The notes: a model not told the origin generated them from the sequence alone. A DNA stretch of 64,000 nucleotides from Maricaulis sp. (GCF_017642925.1 NZ_JAEPOL010000013.1:1-64000); one strand, 5' to 3'. Positions 28,837 to 37,738 are shown, counted from the stretch's first letter. Numbers and translations are program-made.

Positions 28837-29973
28837 CTAGCCGGCCCGGGCCAGCTGTTCGTCGTCATCCTCGAAGCGCGACAGGATGTAGTCGAGATCG
28901 TCTTCGGGGATGCCCTGGAAACGGGTGATCGCCCGCTCGGCAAGCGCACGGCGGAAACGTTCGCGGCTGGCCGTGTCGTGCGGGACTTCCATCGCGTGCA
29001 GCACGTCGAAACAGGCCCGGATCGCCGGATAGAGACGCGAGGGCATGCCGGTGCGGTCATAGACCGCGCGCAGGCCCAGCGGCCCGGCATCGTGCACCAG
29101 GAGCCATGCCTTGGCGTGCGAGATGCCGGCCAGTTCGGCGAAGGCGTGCTCGACAAAGGCGACATGTCCGCGCAGCAGGGCGCGCAGGATCAGCGACGGC
29201 GTCAGGCGCGCATTGAGGCGCAATTGCTGGACGAAATGCTTGGGGTCGTGCGCCAGGCCGGCCTGGTCGACCAGGTCCAGCGTGGCCCGCTCGCGCGCGC
29301 CCTCGGCAATCTCCACGGCGACTTGCGGCGGCAGGGCGTGGTGCGAGACCAGACGCTGCAGCGCGGTGTCGGAAATGTGCGAGATCAGGCGTTCGGTGAC
29401 ATCCAGCGGCAATTGCGAGCGGGCGACGAAACTGTCCATCACCTGCGGGTTCTCGCAGAACTCGGCGAAGGCGCGCTGATAGGCTGCGTCGTCGAACCGG
29501 GCCCCGTCATTGGCGGCGGCGATCGACACGGCCCGCTCGTCGCGGCTGTCGAGCAGTTCGTGCACGATGATCGGCGCGACATGCGGCCGGCCGGCAATGG
29601 CGCAGCGCTTGTCGCTGCCGGCATGCTCGAGCACGCGCAGCAGGTCCTCGTCTTCCAGGACCGGGGAATTTTCCAGCACCGGCAGGGCCACCGCATCGAC
29701 ATCCATCGCCAGTTTCACGGCGATGTCGCGCGGCAGGTTGCGGGATTGCTTGAGGGTGACGGCCATGGCCCGGCGCACCAGTTCGGCGGCGTCGCGGGCG
29801 ATCAGGTCGAGAATGTCACGCGCGGCACCGCGCTCGGCATCGGTCAGACTGGCCGCATCCATGCGGCGGCAGATCTTCTGCGCGGCCGAGGCACGGACTT
29901 CCTCGTTCTCGCCCTTTACCAGACGGCGGATATCGTCCTGGGTCAGTCGATTGCGCAGCGCGACGACGCTCAT
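28837..29973 (-). CDS. DUF2336 domain-containing protein (second copy)
   Basis: Same architecture as 25852-26910: RDAAELVRRAMAVTLKQSRNLPRDIAVKLAMDVDAVALPVLENSPVLEDEDLLRVLEHAGSDKRCAIAGR. Confidence 0.85.
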   Translation of the reverse strand: MSVVALRNRLTQDDIRRLVKGENEEVRASAAQKICRRMDAASLTDAERGAARDILDLIARDAAELVRRAMAVTLKQSRNLPRDIAVKLAMDVDAVALPVLENSPVLEDEDLLRVLEHAGSDKRCAIAGRPHVAPIIVHELLDSRDERAVSIAAANDGARFDDAAYQRAFAEFCENPQVMDSFVARSQLPLDVTERLISHISDTALQRLVSHHALPPQVAVEIAEGARERATLDLVDQAGLAHDPKHFVQQLRLNARLTPSLILRALLRGHVAFVEHAFAELAGISHAKAWLLVHDAGPLGLRAVYDRTGMPSRLYPAIRACFDVLHAMEVPHDTASRERFRRALAERAITRFQGIPEDDLDYILSRFEDDDEQLARAG

Positions 29974-30055
29974 GGCAGGTCCATCATGTTGAATGTATCG
30001 GCCCTATTTCTAGGCCCGGTATGCTTAACGAAAGCTTGCAACCCGTTTCGCGGGT

Positions 30056-30934
30056 TTACGAATTGCGCGCTCGGCCGGCCGAGCGCGGGGCGTCCAGCGA
30101 GGCCAGGATTTCCACCAGTGCCGGCGACAGCTCGCCATTGCCGACCCGGTGACTGCCCGGCGCGACAGGCGAGGTATTGCGGGCCGGAGTGTAGCTGCCG
30201 GCAAGGCGGATATTGCCGCTGTCATTGAGGTCGGGCGCCGCAGCGCGGTTTGCGGATGCCGGGATCTGCGGTGCCGGGCGGTCGCCGGTCAGCGAGGCCA
30301 GGACTTCACTTGTCGAGCGGGCGCGGCCTTGCTCGTAGAAGATGGCACGGTTGGCGCGGGCAGCGGCCGGGAAGAGCTGGTCGGCGCGGCCCTGCGGATT
30401 GTTCTCGGCGGCCTCGATCAGGCTGGCAGCCCCCTGGGCGCCCAGGAAGTGGGCGGCATAGAGCTCGCCGCCGGAGGCCGGCCGGCCGATCCGCGTCTGG
30501 ATCACGGCGGCATTCTCTGCGGCCAGTTCGCCGGCCATGCGGGCGGACGCCTCGGCGTCGAAGCGCAGATCGAGAATACGCTGGCGCTGCACCGGATCCT
30601 CGACGACATAGCGGCCGTTGGCATCGCGGCTGATCGCGGCGGCGGCGTCTTCATAGCCGTGCTCGGCGCCGCGGCGCTGCATCACGCCCAGCCAGGTCTG
30701 CTCGATGAACTGGAAGAGACCGGTCGCCGAAGACGTCGAGGCCTCGGCCCGCACATCGAAATTGCTTTCCCGCGCAGCGGTGCGCAGCAGGAAGTTGAAA
30801 TCCGTGCCGGTCTCCTGCGCGGCCTGGCGCAGGGTGCGGGTCATGAAGTCCTGGTTGTTGGCGTCGACGGGGCTGACCAAGGCGGGCTCCGGAGAATCGG
30901 TTGCTGCGAATCGACGTCCAGACTCGCGCCTCAT
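30056..30934 (-). CDS. Lytic transglycosylase domain protein
   Basis: FLLRTAARESNFDVRAEASTSSATGLFQFIEQTWLGVM (SLT catalytic ES...ATGLFQF). Confidence 0.85.
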   Translation of the reverse strand: MRRESGRRFAATDSPEPALVSPVDANNQDFMTRTLRQAAQETGTDFNFLLRTAARESNFDVRAEASTSSATGLFQFIEQTWLGVMQRRGAEHGYEDAAAAISRDANGRYVVEDPVQRQRILDLRFDAEASARMAGELAAENAAVIQTRIGRPASGGELYAAHFLGAQGAASLIEAAENNPQGRADQLFPAAARANRAIFYEQGRARSTSEVLASLTGDRPAPQIPASANRAAAPDLNDSGNIRLAGSYTPARNTSPVAPGSHRVGNGELSPALVEILASLDAPRSAGRARNS

Positions 30935-31039
30935 GGCTAATCCGGCGTTAACGATGCGGCGCCGTGCCGCCGGGAGAACGGTTGACGGCACCCCGCAGAG
31001 CGCCGATATCCTTGTGGGAGCGAGGGATCCTTTGAACGG

Positions 31040-31555
31040 ATGCATAAAGGATACGCCATGACACGCCTGACATTCGCACGCCTGACATTCGCCGGGACCG
31101 CCGCGCCGCTTCTGGCCGCGGCCGGAGCGGTGGCCCTGATGGCGGCGCCGGCCGCCACCGCCCAGGATATCGATCCGGAGGCCGTTGCGGCCGCCGAAGC
31201 CTATCCGCTGGAACCGGCCACCGACCGGATCCGCGTGGTCAATATCAACGGCTATTCGGTGATCGACCGCGAGCACCTCGTGCTCAATGGCGGAGCCCGC
31301 CGCCACTATCTCGTGACCCTGCGTCACCCCTGCCCGGAGCTGCGCACGGGCATCCAGATCGGCACCAGTTTCGGCGACACGGCCACGCTCTACCCGCCGC
31401 TGGTGGAATACATCCATGTCGGCGAGCCTGAAATGCGCTGCTCGATCCACACCGTCGAGGAAATCGACAGTGTCGAGACGGCCCGCGCCCTCGTCCAGCG
31501 CCGCAATGCGGCGGAAGAGGCGGCGGACGGGGACGACACGCCCAGCCAGCGCTGA
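31040..31555 (+). CDS. Secreted DUF6491-like protein
   Basis: Signal peptide; IRVVNINGYSVIDREHLVLNGGARRHYLVTLRHPCPELRTG. Confidence 0.6.
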   Translation: MHKGYAMTRLTFARLTFAGTAAPLLAAAGAVALMAAPAATAQDIDPEAVAAAEAYPLEPATDRIRVVNINGYSVIDREHLVLNGGARRHYLVTLRHPCPELRTGIQIGTSFGDTATLYPPLVEYIHVGEPEMRCSIHTVEEIDSVETARALVQRRNAAEEAADGDDTPSQR

Positions 31556-31565
31556 CCGCCGCGCC

Positions 31566-32474
31566 TCAGTCATCGCCCCGCAGGGCACCGGACAGCCAGG
31601 CGGCAACCCGGTCCGGTGCCTGCATCGGGGCGAGATGGCCCAGATCGTCCATGCGCGTCAGCCTGGCTCCGTAGCGGGTCAGCGCGCGCGGACGCATCAG
31701 GGTCGAGCCATGTCCCGCCTGCAGCACGTGTGCGTGCCCAGCGACCAGCCGGGCGGCAGCGTCGGGATTGTGGGCCTGGGCTTCATAGTTCGCCGCCTCC
31801 CAGGCGGGATCGCAGGCGAGGATAAGTTTTTTGTCCCCGTCCCCAACCGCGGCCCCGGCCGCCTTCAGGCCGCCCTCCAGATAATCTTCCAGAACGCCCG
31901 GCGCCCAGCGGGCAAAACCGGGGTGTTTGGCATAGCGCTGCCGGGCCGCCTCGCGGTCCGGCCAGCCATTGCGGCGGCGGCGCGCCTGGCGGGCGATCGG
32001 CATGCGATTGCGGTTGAGCGCGAAGAAGGGCGAGCGGGCAAGCCAGTAGACCGGACGGGGCAGGATCACCGGTTCGATCAGGGCCAGAGCGGGGATAGTC
32101 CGGCCCTCGCGGGCCAGGCGGGCTGCGGTCATCAGGGCCGTGGTGGCGCCCATGGAATGGCCCGCCATGGCATCCGGAACGAAGCCCAACTGCCCCCACA
32201 AAGCCATCATATCGGTAACATAAATGCCCCATGAGCGGTGCATACCGGCATCGGCCGGCAGCGTTGTGGCGCCGTGACCGCGCAGATCCGGGGCGTAGAT
32301 CTCGTAGTCTCCGGCCAGTTTTTCGAACACCTGGCGATAGGCCGAGGCACAGAAACCATTGGCGTGCAGGAAAGCGAGGCGCGGCTTGCCGGGATTGGAC
32401 CAGACGCGCAGCGACACCGTCCCGCCCGGCAGGGATACCGTCTGCACCGTCCAATCCGGACCCGTTCCGTCCAT
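31566..32474 (-). CDS. Alpha/beta hydrolase
   Basis: FLHANGFCASAYRQVFEKLAGDYEIYAPDLRGHG; AGHSMGATTAL nucleophile elbow. Confidence 0.92.
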   Translation of the reverse strand: MDGTGPDWTVQTVSLPGGTVSLRVWSNPGKPRLAFLHANGFCASAYRQVFEKLAGDYEIYAPDLRGHGATTLPADAGMHRSWGIYVTDMMALWGQLGFVPDAMAGHSMGATTALMTAARLAREGRTIPALALIEPVILPRPVYWLARSPFFALNRNRMPIARQARRRRNGWPDREAARQRYAKHPGFARWAPGVLEDYLEGGLKAAGAAVGDGDKKLILACDPAWEAANYEAQAHNPDAAARLVAGHAHVLQAGHGSTLMRPRALTRYGARLTRMDDLGHLAPMQAPDRVAAWLSGALRGDD

Positions 32475-32625
32475 TGCATCCGCCTCCTGCCGGCTCTGCT
32501 GCCAGCTCTGCCAACCGGCGCCAGCCTAACCCGATCCCCCATTATCGCACGGGCTGCAGGGCAGTGGATAAGTTGATGGCGGAAATACGCGGCCGGAGGG
32601 GGAAGCGGGCCCTCCTGATCGACTC

Positions 32626-32646
32626 GTGTAACGCTTCTCGTTACAC
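32626..32646. promoter_or_regulatory. Perfect 8-bp inverted repeat upstream of the HigA-type gene, candidate operator
   Basis: GTGTAACG-cttct-CGTTACAC. Confidence 0.7.
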
Positions 32647-32709
32647 AATGCTCTGGCAAACCCCGACCGCCCGCAAGACTTAGGGCGACGGCCCGGGATG
32701 GAGGCAAGA

Positions 32710-33009
32710 ATGAGCGATCGCGACATCGCGCCGGCCAGCGTCGGAGATCATCTGCGCGAAGACTATCTGCCCGACTACAACATGAAGGCGCCGACCTTCG
32801 CCAAACGGCTGGGCATCGGCCGGCAGCGCGCCGTGCGCCTGCTCAACGGCGCGCGTTGCGACGGCGACATGGCGCTGCGCCTTGCCCGCCTGTTCGGCAC
32901 GACACCGCAATTCTGGCTGAACCTGCAGGCCGAGTACGACCTGGCCATGGCCCGCATCGAGGCCGGTGACGAGATCGAGACCAGTATCGAACCCCTGGCG
33001 GCCGCATAG
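32710..33009 (+). CDS. higA: HigA-family XRE antitoxin, no HigB visible
   Basis: GDHLREDYLPDYNMKAPTFAKRLGIGRQRAVRLLNGARCDGDMALRLARLFGTTPQFWLNLQAEYDL. Confidence 0.88.
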   Translation: MSDRDIAPASVGDHLREDYLPDYNMKAPTFAKRLGIGRQRAVRLLNGARCDGDMALRLARLFGTTPQFWLNLQAEYDLAMARIEAGDEIETSIEPLAAA

Positions 33010-33236
33010 AGCCGGAGTTTCTGGAGGACCGGCGGGACGCCGTCCTCACCCCGCTGATCGCGCCCGCCATCACCAGCGGCCGCACCACCCGCATCAACCT
33101 CTCCATCGACACCGGCCAGCTCGCCCTGATCGACCAGGCCGCCACCCGCGCCGGCATGAGCCGGTCGGCGTTCATGGTGTCCGCGGCTGTGGGACGGGCG
33201 GGGGCCGCCGCCATCAATCAATCGGACTACGACTAG
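33009..33236 (+). pseudogene. HicB antitoxin C-terminal remnant (RHH domain), no N-terminus or ATG
   Basis: In-frame EPEFLEDRRDAVLTPLIAPAITSGRTTRINLSIDTGQLALIDQAATRAGMSRSAFMVSAAVGRAGAAAINQSDYD*. Confidence 0.65.
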
Positions 33237-33380
33237 ATTAGACTTTCGGTCAGCTTTCCGACCATGTTCTACGCTAGGCTTGATACACAACCTAAGCAGA
33301 TGCTAACCATTTGATACACTCATTTGATTCTGTCCGAATTATTAGATGGATCATACTTAAAGTAACGAGTTCTGTCTTAG

Positions 33381-34238
33381 ATGGTAGCTACCCCTCGACC
33401 GCCCAAGAAATTCCTTAAAATCCTTCATGTTGAGGATGACGAGCAGGTCGGGTTGACTGCTTGCGCCGGATTTGAGTTCAAGAAGTGGCGCGCTCGGAAG
33501 CTTGCCGAGCATCTAGTAAATTGGCTGCCTCACTTTGCACTAAGGCGACAAGAAATAGAATCTATTGGGTCCGAAAACCCGTGGCTTTTGTTGCGCGATG
33601 CCGCTACCAGAGTCTTCCAGTCATCAAGCGGAAAAAGCCGGGGTGAGATAGGCGAACTACTTCTGCACATAATTTCAGTCACGGAATACAAGGCTCACGC
33701 TTTCGTTTCCCGACTTTTTTACAAAATGCGCTCTAACGACCAAGTAACTGGCTTTGATTCTGCACTTGTTACCTACGATGAAAACACTGAAGAAATAGAA
33801 CTATGGCTCGGCGAAGCGAAGTTCTACAGTGACACCAAAGACGCAGTTTCCGCTGCACTGGCGAGTCTAAAAACACACCTGAAGGAGGGGTTTCTAAAAG
33901 AGACCAAAATCCTTGTTGGGCCAAAGATCGAAGCCGACACACCTGGGTACGCCAAACTTCAATGGCTCTTCGACGATGCCAGCACCTTGGATGAGATCAT
34001 CGATCGCATTGTCGTCCCCGTTCTTATCGCCTCAGAAAGTGAGGCAGCACAGAATTTCGATGGGAACGTCGAGACCTACCGTGAGTTGGTTCTCGAAGAG
34101 TATGAGTATGTGAGCGGGCGATTGGCAAGCTCACCAATCGCCGCACAGGTGCGTGTAGTCGCGATCTACATCCCGCTGGCATCCAAGGCTGCACTCGAGA
34201 CCGAGTTCATCAATTTGATAAAGGGCTTCGAAGAATGA
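33381..34238 (+). CDS. hamA: HamA, DUF1837-type nuclease of Hachiman
   Basis: RGEIGELLLHIISVTEYKAHAFVSRLFYKMRSNDQVTGFDSALVTYDENTEEIELWLGEAKFYSD: E..GFD..GEAK (PD-(D/E)xK-like); paired with HamB-like helicase. Confidence 0.85.
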   Translation: MVATPRPPKKFLKILHVEDDEQVGLTACAGFEFKKWRARKLAEHLVNWLPHFALRRQEIESIGSENPWLLLRDAATRVFQSSSGKSRGEIGELLLHIISVTEYKAHAFVSRLFYKMRSNDQVTGFDSALVTYDENTEEIELWLGEAKFYSDTKDAVSAALASLKTHLKEGFLKETKILVGPKIEADTPGYAKLQWLFDDASTLDEIIDRIVVPVLIASESEAAQNFDGNVETYRELVLEEYEYVSGRLASSPIAAQVRVVAIYIPLASKAALETEFINLIKGFEE

Positions 34239-36328
34239 AATCGACCCTGATTGAGGCCCTTGGTGGAGAGATTCCTGACGCCGCGGCAGCTCTTAAACTA
34301 CTCAACTCTGCTTCTACCCATTGGCTTAGTGGCGAGCGGGCTATCGAAGACGACGCGGAGATCGCGGTTCGTTTGTTTGCGCGAGCAGACGATCTAGAAG
34401 AAGTACTACCAGGCGCAAAGACAATCATTCAAGCAATTGGGCGAGAAGCAGGCCTGTTTCCGTACTTGGACGAGGTATCGATTACGCGAGACGAAATAGC
34501 ACTAGAAACGCATCGAGTTCCGGGCCTCGACGACACCGTATTTCATTCTGAACAGCTACGAGTATTCAGAAAGCTGGCGTCAGGAAAAAATGTCATCCTG
34601 TCCGCCCCAACCAGTTTTGGCAAAACGCTACTTGTTGACGCCCTGATCGCACACCGCCAACCGAAACTGGCCGTGATAGTCGTTCCCACTATCGCACTTC
34701 TGGAGGAGCGAAGACGGACCATCGTAGACCGCTTCACCGACTACGATGTCATCTCACAGAATTTTCAAGCCATAACGGACCAAAAAACTATCGTTATAGG
34801 AACCCAAGAACGCATCTTCGACCGCACCGACTTGCACAAACCAGATTTGTTTGTCATCGACGAGTTCTACAAGCTCGACCTCACAAGAGGCGATACTCGC
34901 GCAAATACGCTGCATGCGCTGTTAGCGAGGTACATTGATCAGTCGAGACAGGTTTATCTCCTCGGCCCCTCCCTACCTGACAACCCAGTCAATACGAAAG
35001 AGCGACCCGACTTCGAGTTTGTGAAGACCAAGTACTCGCCAGTGGCAGCCGACGTCATCAGCGTTGAGCCTCAGGGAACAGATCCAGATGTTCTTGCAAA
35101 ATACCTGCACGAGGAGGCCGAAGCATCCCGTTTGATATACTGCCAGTCGCCTCGGTCAGCGCGAGATCTCTCGCGAGAGCTCATACAGCGCAAAGTCGGA
35201 CGGCCCACCAAAACAGTAAAGCGAATTGCCGATTGGTTGCGCCAAAACTACCATGATGGCTGGTACGTCGCGGACGCGCTTGAACAAGGGATAGGCATTC
35301 ACCATGGCCGCGTACCTCGCGCGATTGCCCACCTAATGGTCAGCCTTTTCAATCAGCGAAAGATTGGCATCTTAATCTGCACATCCTCACTGATCGAAGG
35401 AGTCAACACGACTGCTGAAGTGGTATTTATATACGACAAGAAAATCAGCACAAGAAAATTAGACCGATTTACTTTTGACAACATCAAAGGTCGGGCTGGA
35501 CGCATGTTCCGCCACTTCATCGGGCGCATATATCTATTCAACGAAGCGCCTCATGAAATTTGGGACCCATTAGACATCCCTTTGCTGCAGGACAGAAGTA
35601 GGATTTCTGACAGAGACTTGTTTCAAGTTCCCGAGGAGCACCTCACCGATACGAATCTTCGTCGTAAAGCTGAGTTTATCGAAAACTCTCCATTGCCAAC
35701 CAAATTATTGGAAAAGTACGCGCGATACGGCGTAGGTGATATTGAACTCTGCTATAACGAACTCGAAGAAATGCTTTCTACCGGAAGCCGGAAAATCCTT
35801 TGGACGGGCCTGAAAGGCTACAAGGAAATTCTAGCGAGCATGGAAATAATTTGGGGACGAATTCAGTTTGACAAGCACGGAGTTCACTCAGCGAGACAAT
35901 TTGCATTTTTCGCAAATAAACTTCAATACTCAAAAAGCATTAGATCATTTTTAGAAAAAATCGTCTCAGAAGATAATACTGATGAAGATATCGATTTGGC
36001 GTTTAACTTTCTTAGGGGGGTGGAGTACTCCTTTGTTCAGCCGCTTGAGTTTGTTCAAGATATCGCCGAAGAAATATTAGGAAAAGCCGGAGAAATTGAT
36101 TACTCTGTATTTTTGGCGCGAATTTCCAGCTGGGGGCTTCAAGGGCATTCAAAAGCACTTGAGGAGGTAGGAATTCCCGAGCCCATAATCAGGAAGCTTG
36201 AAGGCTTTATCGACACTTTCGACATTGATGCGGCCGTAGCGGAGACCCGTCGACTAATGGAATCAGGAACCATACTGTCCGACAATGACGTCCTTGTTCT
36301 GGACTTCACGCTAGGCTCGAGGCGCTGA
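34235..36328 (+). CDS. hamB: HamB, superfamily-2 helicase of Hachiman
   Basis: SAPTSFGKTLL (I), VIDEFYKLDL (II), LICTSSLIEGVNTTAEVVFI, FDNIKGRAGRMFRHF (VI); ATGA overlap with hamA. Confidence 0.87.
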   Translation: MKSTLIEALGGEIPDAAAALKLLNSASTHWLSGERAIEDDAEIAVRLFARADDLEEVLPGAKTIIQAIGREAGLFPYLDEVSITRDEIALETHRVPGLDDTVFHSEQLRVFRKLASGKNVILSAPTSFGKTLLVDALIAHRQPKLAVIVVPTIALLEERRRTIVDRFTDYDVISQNFQAITDQKTIVIGTQERIFDRTDLHKPDLFVIDEFYKLDLTRGDTRANTLHALLARYIDQSRQVYLLGPSLPDNPVNTKERPDFEFVKTKYSPVAADVISVEPQGTDPDVLAKYLHEEAEASRLIYCQSPRSARDLSRELIQRKVGRPTKTVKRIADWLRQNYHDGWYVADALEQGIGIHHGRVPRAIAHLMVSLFNQRKIGILICTSSLIEGVNTTAEVVFIYDKKISTRKLDRFTFDNIKGRAGRMFRHFIGRIYLFNEAPHEIWDPLDIPLLQDRSRISDRDLFQVPEEHLTDTNLRRKAEFIENSPLPTKLLEKYARYGVGDIELCYNELEEMLSTGSRKILWTGLKGYKEILASMEIIWGRIQFDKHGVHSARQFAFFANKLQYSKSIRSFLEKIVSEDNTDEDIDLAFNFLRGVEYSFVQPLEFVQDIAEEILGKAGEIDYSVFLARISSWGLQGHSKALEEVGIPEPIIRKLEGFIDTFDIDAAVAETRRLMESGTILSDNDVLVLDFTLGSRR

Positions 36329-36400
36329 CCTCAAACCGGCAGACGCCCAGCACGCACAAGGCATACTGAAGTTCGCTTTCACTCAACTTGAAGAAAAATG

Positions 36401-36477
36401 GTACCGCCTTCCCGGTTCGAACGGGAGACCTCTAGATCCACAATCTAGCGCTCTAACCAACTGAGCTAAGGCGGCAC
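36401..36477 (-). tRNA. tRNA-His(GTG)
   Basis: Reverse strand gtgccgccttagctcagttggttagagcgctagattgtggatctagaggtctcccgttcgaaccgggaaggcggtac; anticodon GTG with G-1. Confidence 0.93.
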
Positions 36478-36499
36478 TCGGGTGTCACGGTCCGCAAAG

Positions 36500-36790
36500 G
36501 GGGCGTGAGGCGCGGGAAACTAGCGTCCCTCCCGCGCGCTGGCAACTGCTTCGTCAGGCGATTTGCAGGCCGCCGTGCGGGCGGACTGCGACGGGCGGGA
36601 AACGGCTGATCCCGAGCGCTTGTCGGTCCTTCCCCTTGATGGGGAAGGTGTCCCGAAGGGACGGAAGGGGTGAAACGCGGAGCGTGTCCATTCAGACACC
36701 TCGCTCCCACCCACTCCACCACGCCTGCGGCGTGGTCCCCCTCGCCCATCGAGGGCGAGGACCTGGAGCCCGCGACGCCGTCCTGGAACC
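36500..36790. repeat. Intergenic hairpin-rich dispersed repeat region
   Basis: ccttccccttgatggggaagg, ccacgcctgcggcgtgg, cctcgcccatcgagggcgagg palindromes between tRNA-His and the M48 gene. Confidence 0.6.
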
Positions 36791-36795
36791 GCTCC

Positions 36796-37611
36796 CTAAG
36801 CGCCATACCCCCGCGCCCGCATGTGCTCGCGCATGGCGGCGATGCGGTTGGCGTCGGAGGGGTGGGTGGAGGCGAATTCGGCGGTCTGGCGCTGGTTCAT
36901 GGCGGCCATGCCCATCCAGAAGTCGAGCGCGTCCTGGGGATTGTATCCGGCGCGCACCATGTAATCGACGCCGATCCGGTCGGCCTCGTATTCGTGCTCG
37001 CGCGAATAGGGCAGGATGATGCCATAGGTGGCGCCCATGCCCAGCGCGGCGCCGATCTCCTGGCTGTACTGGCTGTATTCGCTGTTGCCCAGCGCGCCGG
37101 TGACCAGGGAGATGCCGACCTGGGAGGCGAGCTGCTGGCTGGCCCGCTCGGCCGAGTGGCGGCCGGCGATATGGGCGATCTCGTGGCCCAGCACGGTGGC
37201 GATATGCCCGTCGCCTTCCATCAGATCCATGATGCCCTTGTAGAAGGCCACCTTGCCATTGGGCAGGACCCAGGCATTGCGCTCCTCGCTGTCGAAGACG
37301 GTGAATTCCCATTGATAGCCGGTGAGGCCGGAGGCCGGGACGATGCGCTGGCCGACGCGTTCCAGGCGGCGCTGATAGCTGGGATCGCGCAGCACGCGTT
37401 CCTCGCGCAGCGTGTCCTGCCAGGCCTGGTTGGACATTTGCGCCAGCTGGCCGTCGGAGACCAGCATCAGCTGGGAGCGGCCCAGCGCGGCATTGTCGGC
37501 ACAGCCCGCGGCCAGCGGCAGCACGGTGCCGGCGGCCAGTCCGATGATGAGTTCGCGGCGGCGCACAAGGCCGCTGGCGGATGCGGTGCGGTTGCAGCAG
37601 GTGTCCGGCAT
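36796..37611 (-). CDS. M48 family metalloprotease
   Basis: VLGHEIAHIAGRHSAERAS (HExxH); EYEADRIGVDYMVRAGYNP; Sec/Tat-like N-terminus. Confidence 0.92.
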   Translation of the reverse strand: MPDTCCNRTASASGLVRRRELIIGLAAGTVLPLAAGCADNAALGRSQLMLVSDGQLAQMSNQAWQDTLREERVLRDPSYQRRLERVGQRIVPASGLTGYQWEFTVFDSEERNAWVLPNGKVAFYKGIMDLMEGDGHIATVLGHEIAHIAGRHSAERASQQLASQVGISLVTGALGNSEYSQYSQEIGAALGMGATYGIILPYSREHEYEADRIGVDYMVRAGYNPQDALDFWMGMAAMNQRQTAEFASTHPSDANRIAAMREHMRARGYGA

Positions 37612-37738
37612 ACCCTTCCCCTTTGGTTTTCCGACACATTCTCCTTTACAATAACGCACAGCCGCCTGCCCGTCTTGCCAAGAAAGCGACAATTGCAGGT
37701 GCTAGTGTGCGTCCGAATCCCTTTGGAGCCTGTCCCCC

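Larger units (their letters stand above)
33241..36340. mobile_element. Low-GC accessory island carrying a Hachiman operon (boundaries approximate)
   Basis: Sharp visible drop in GC versus flanks; codon usage change; adjacent to tRNA-His 3' end. Confidence 0.75.

Noticed and set aside
32966-33241. 91-aa Pro/His/Arg-rich ORF next to higA
   Set aside because: Out-of-frame reading of the HicB remnant; composition is implausible.
36453-36806. 117-aa ORF in the tRNA-His/M48 intergenic region
   Set aside because: Translated palindromic repeat (SPSMGEG.. type), overlaps the end of tRNA-His.
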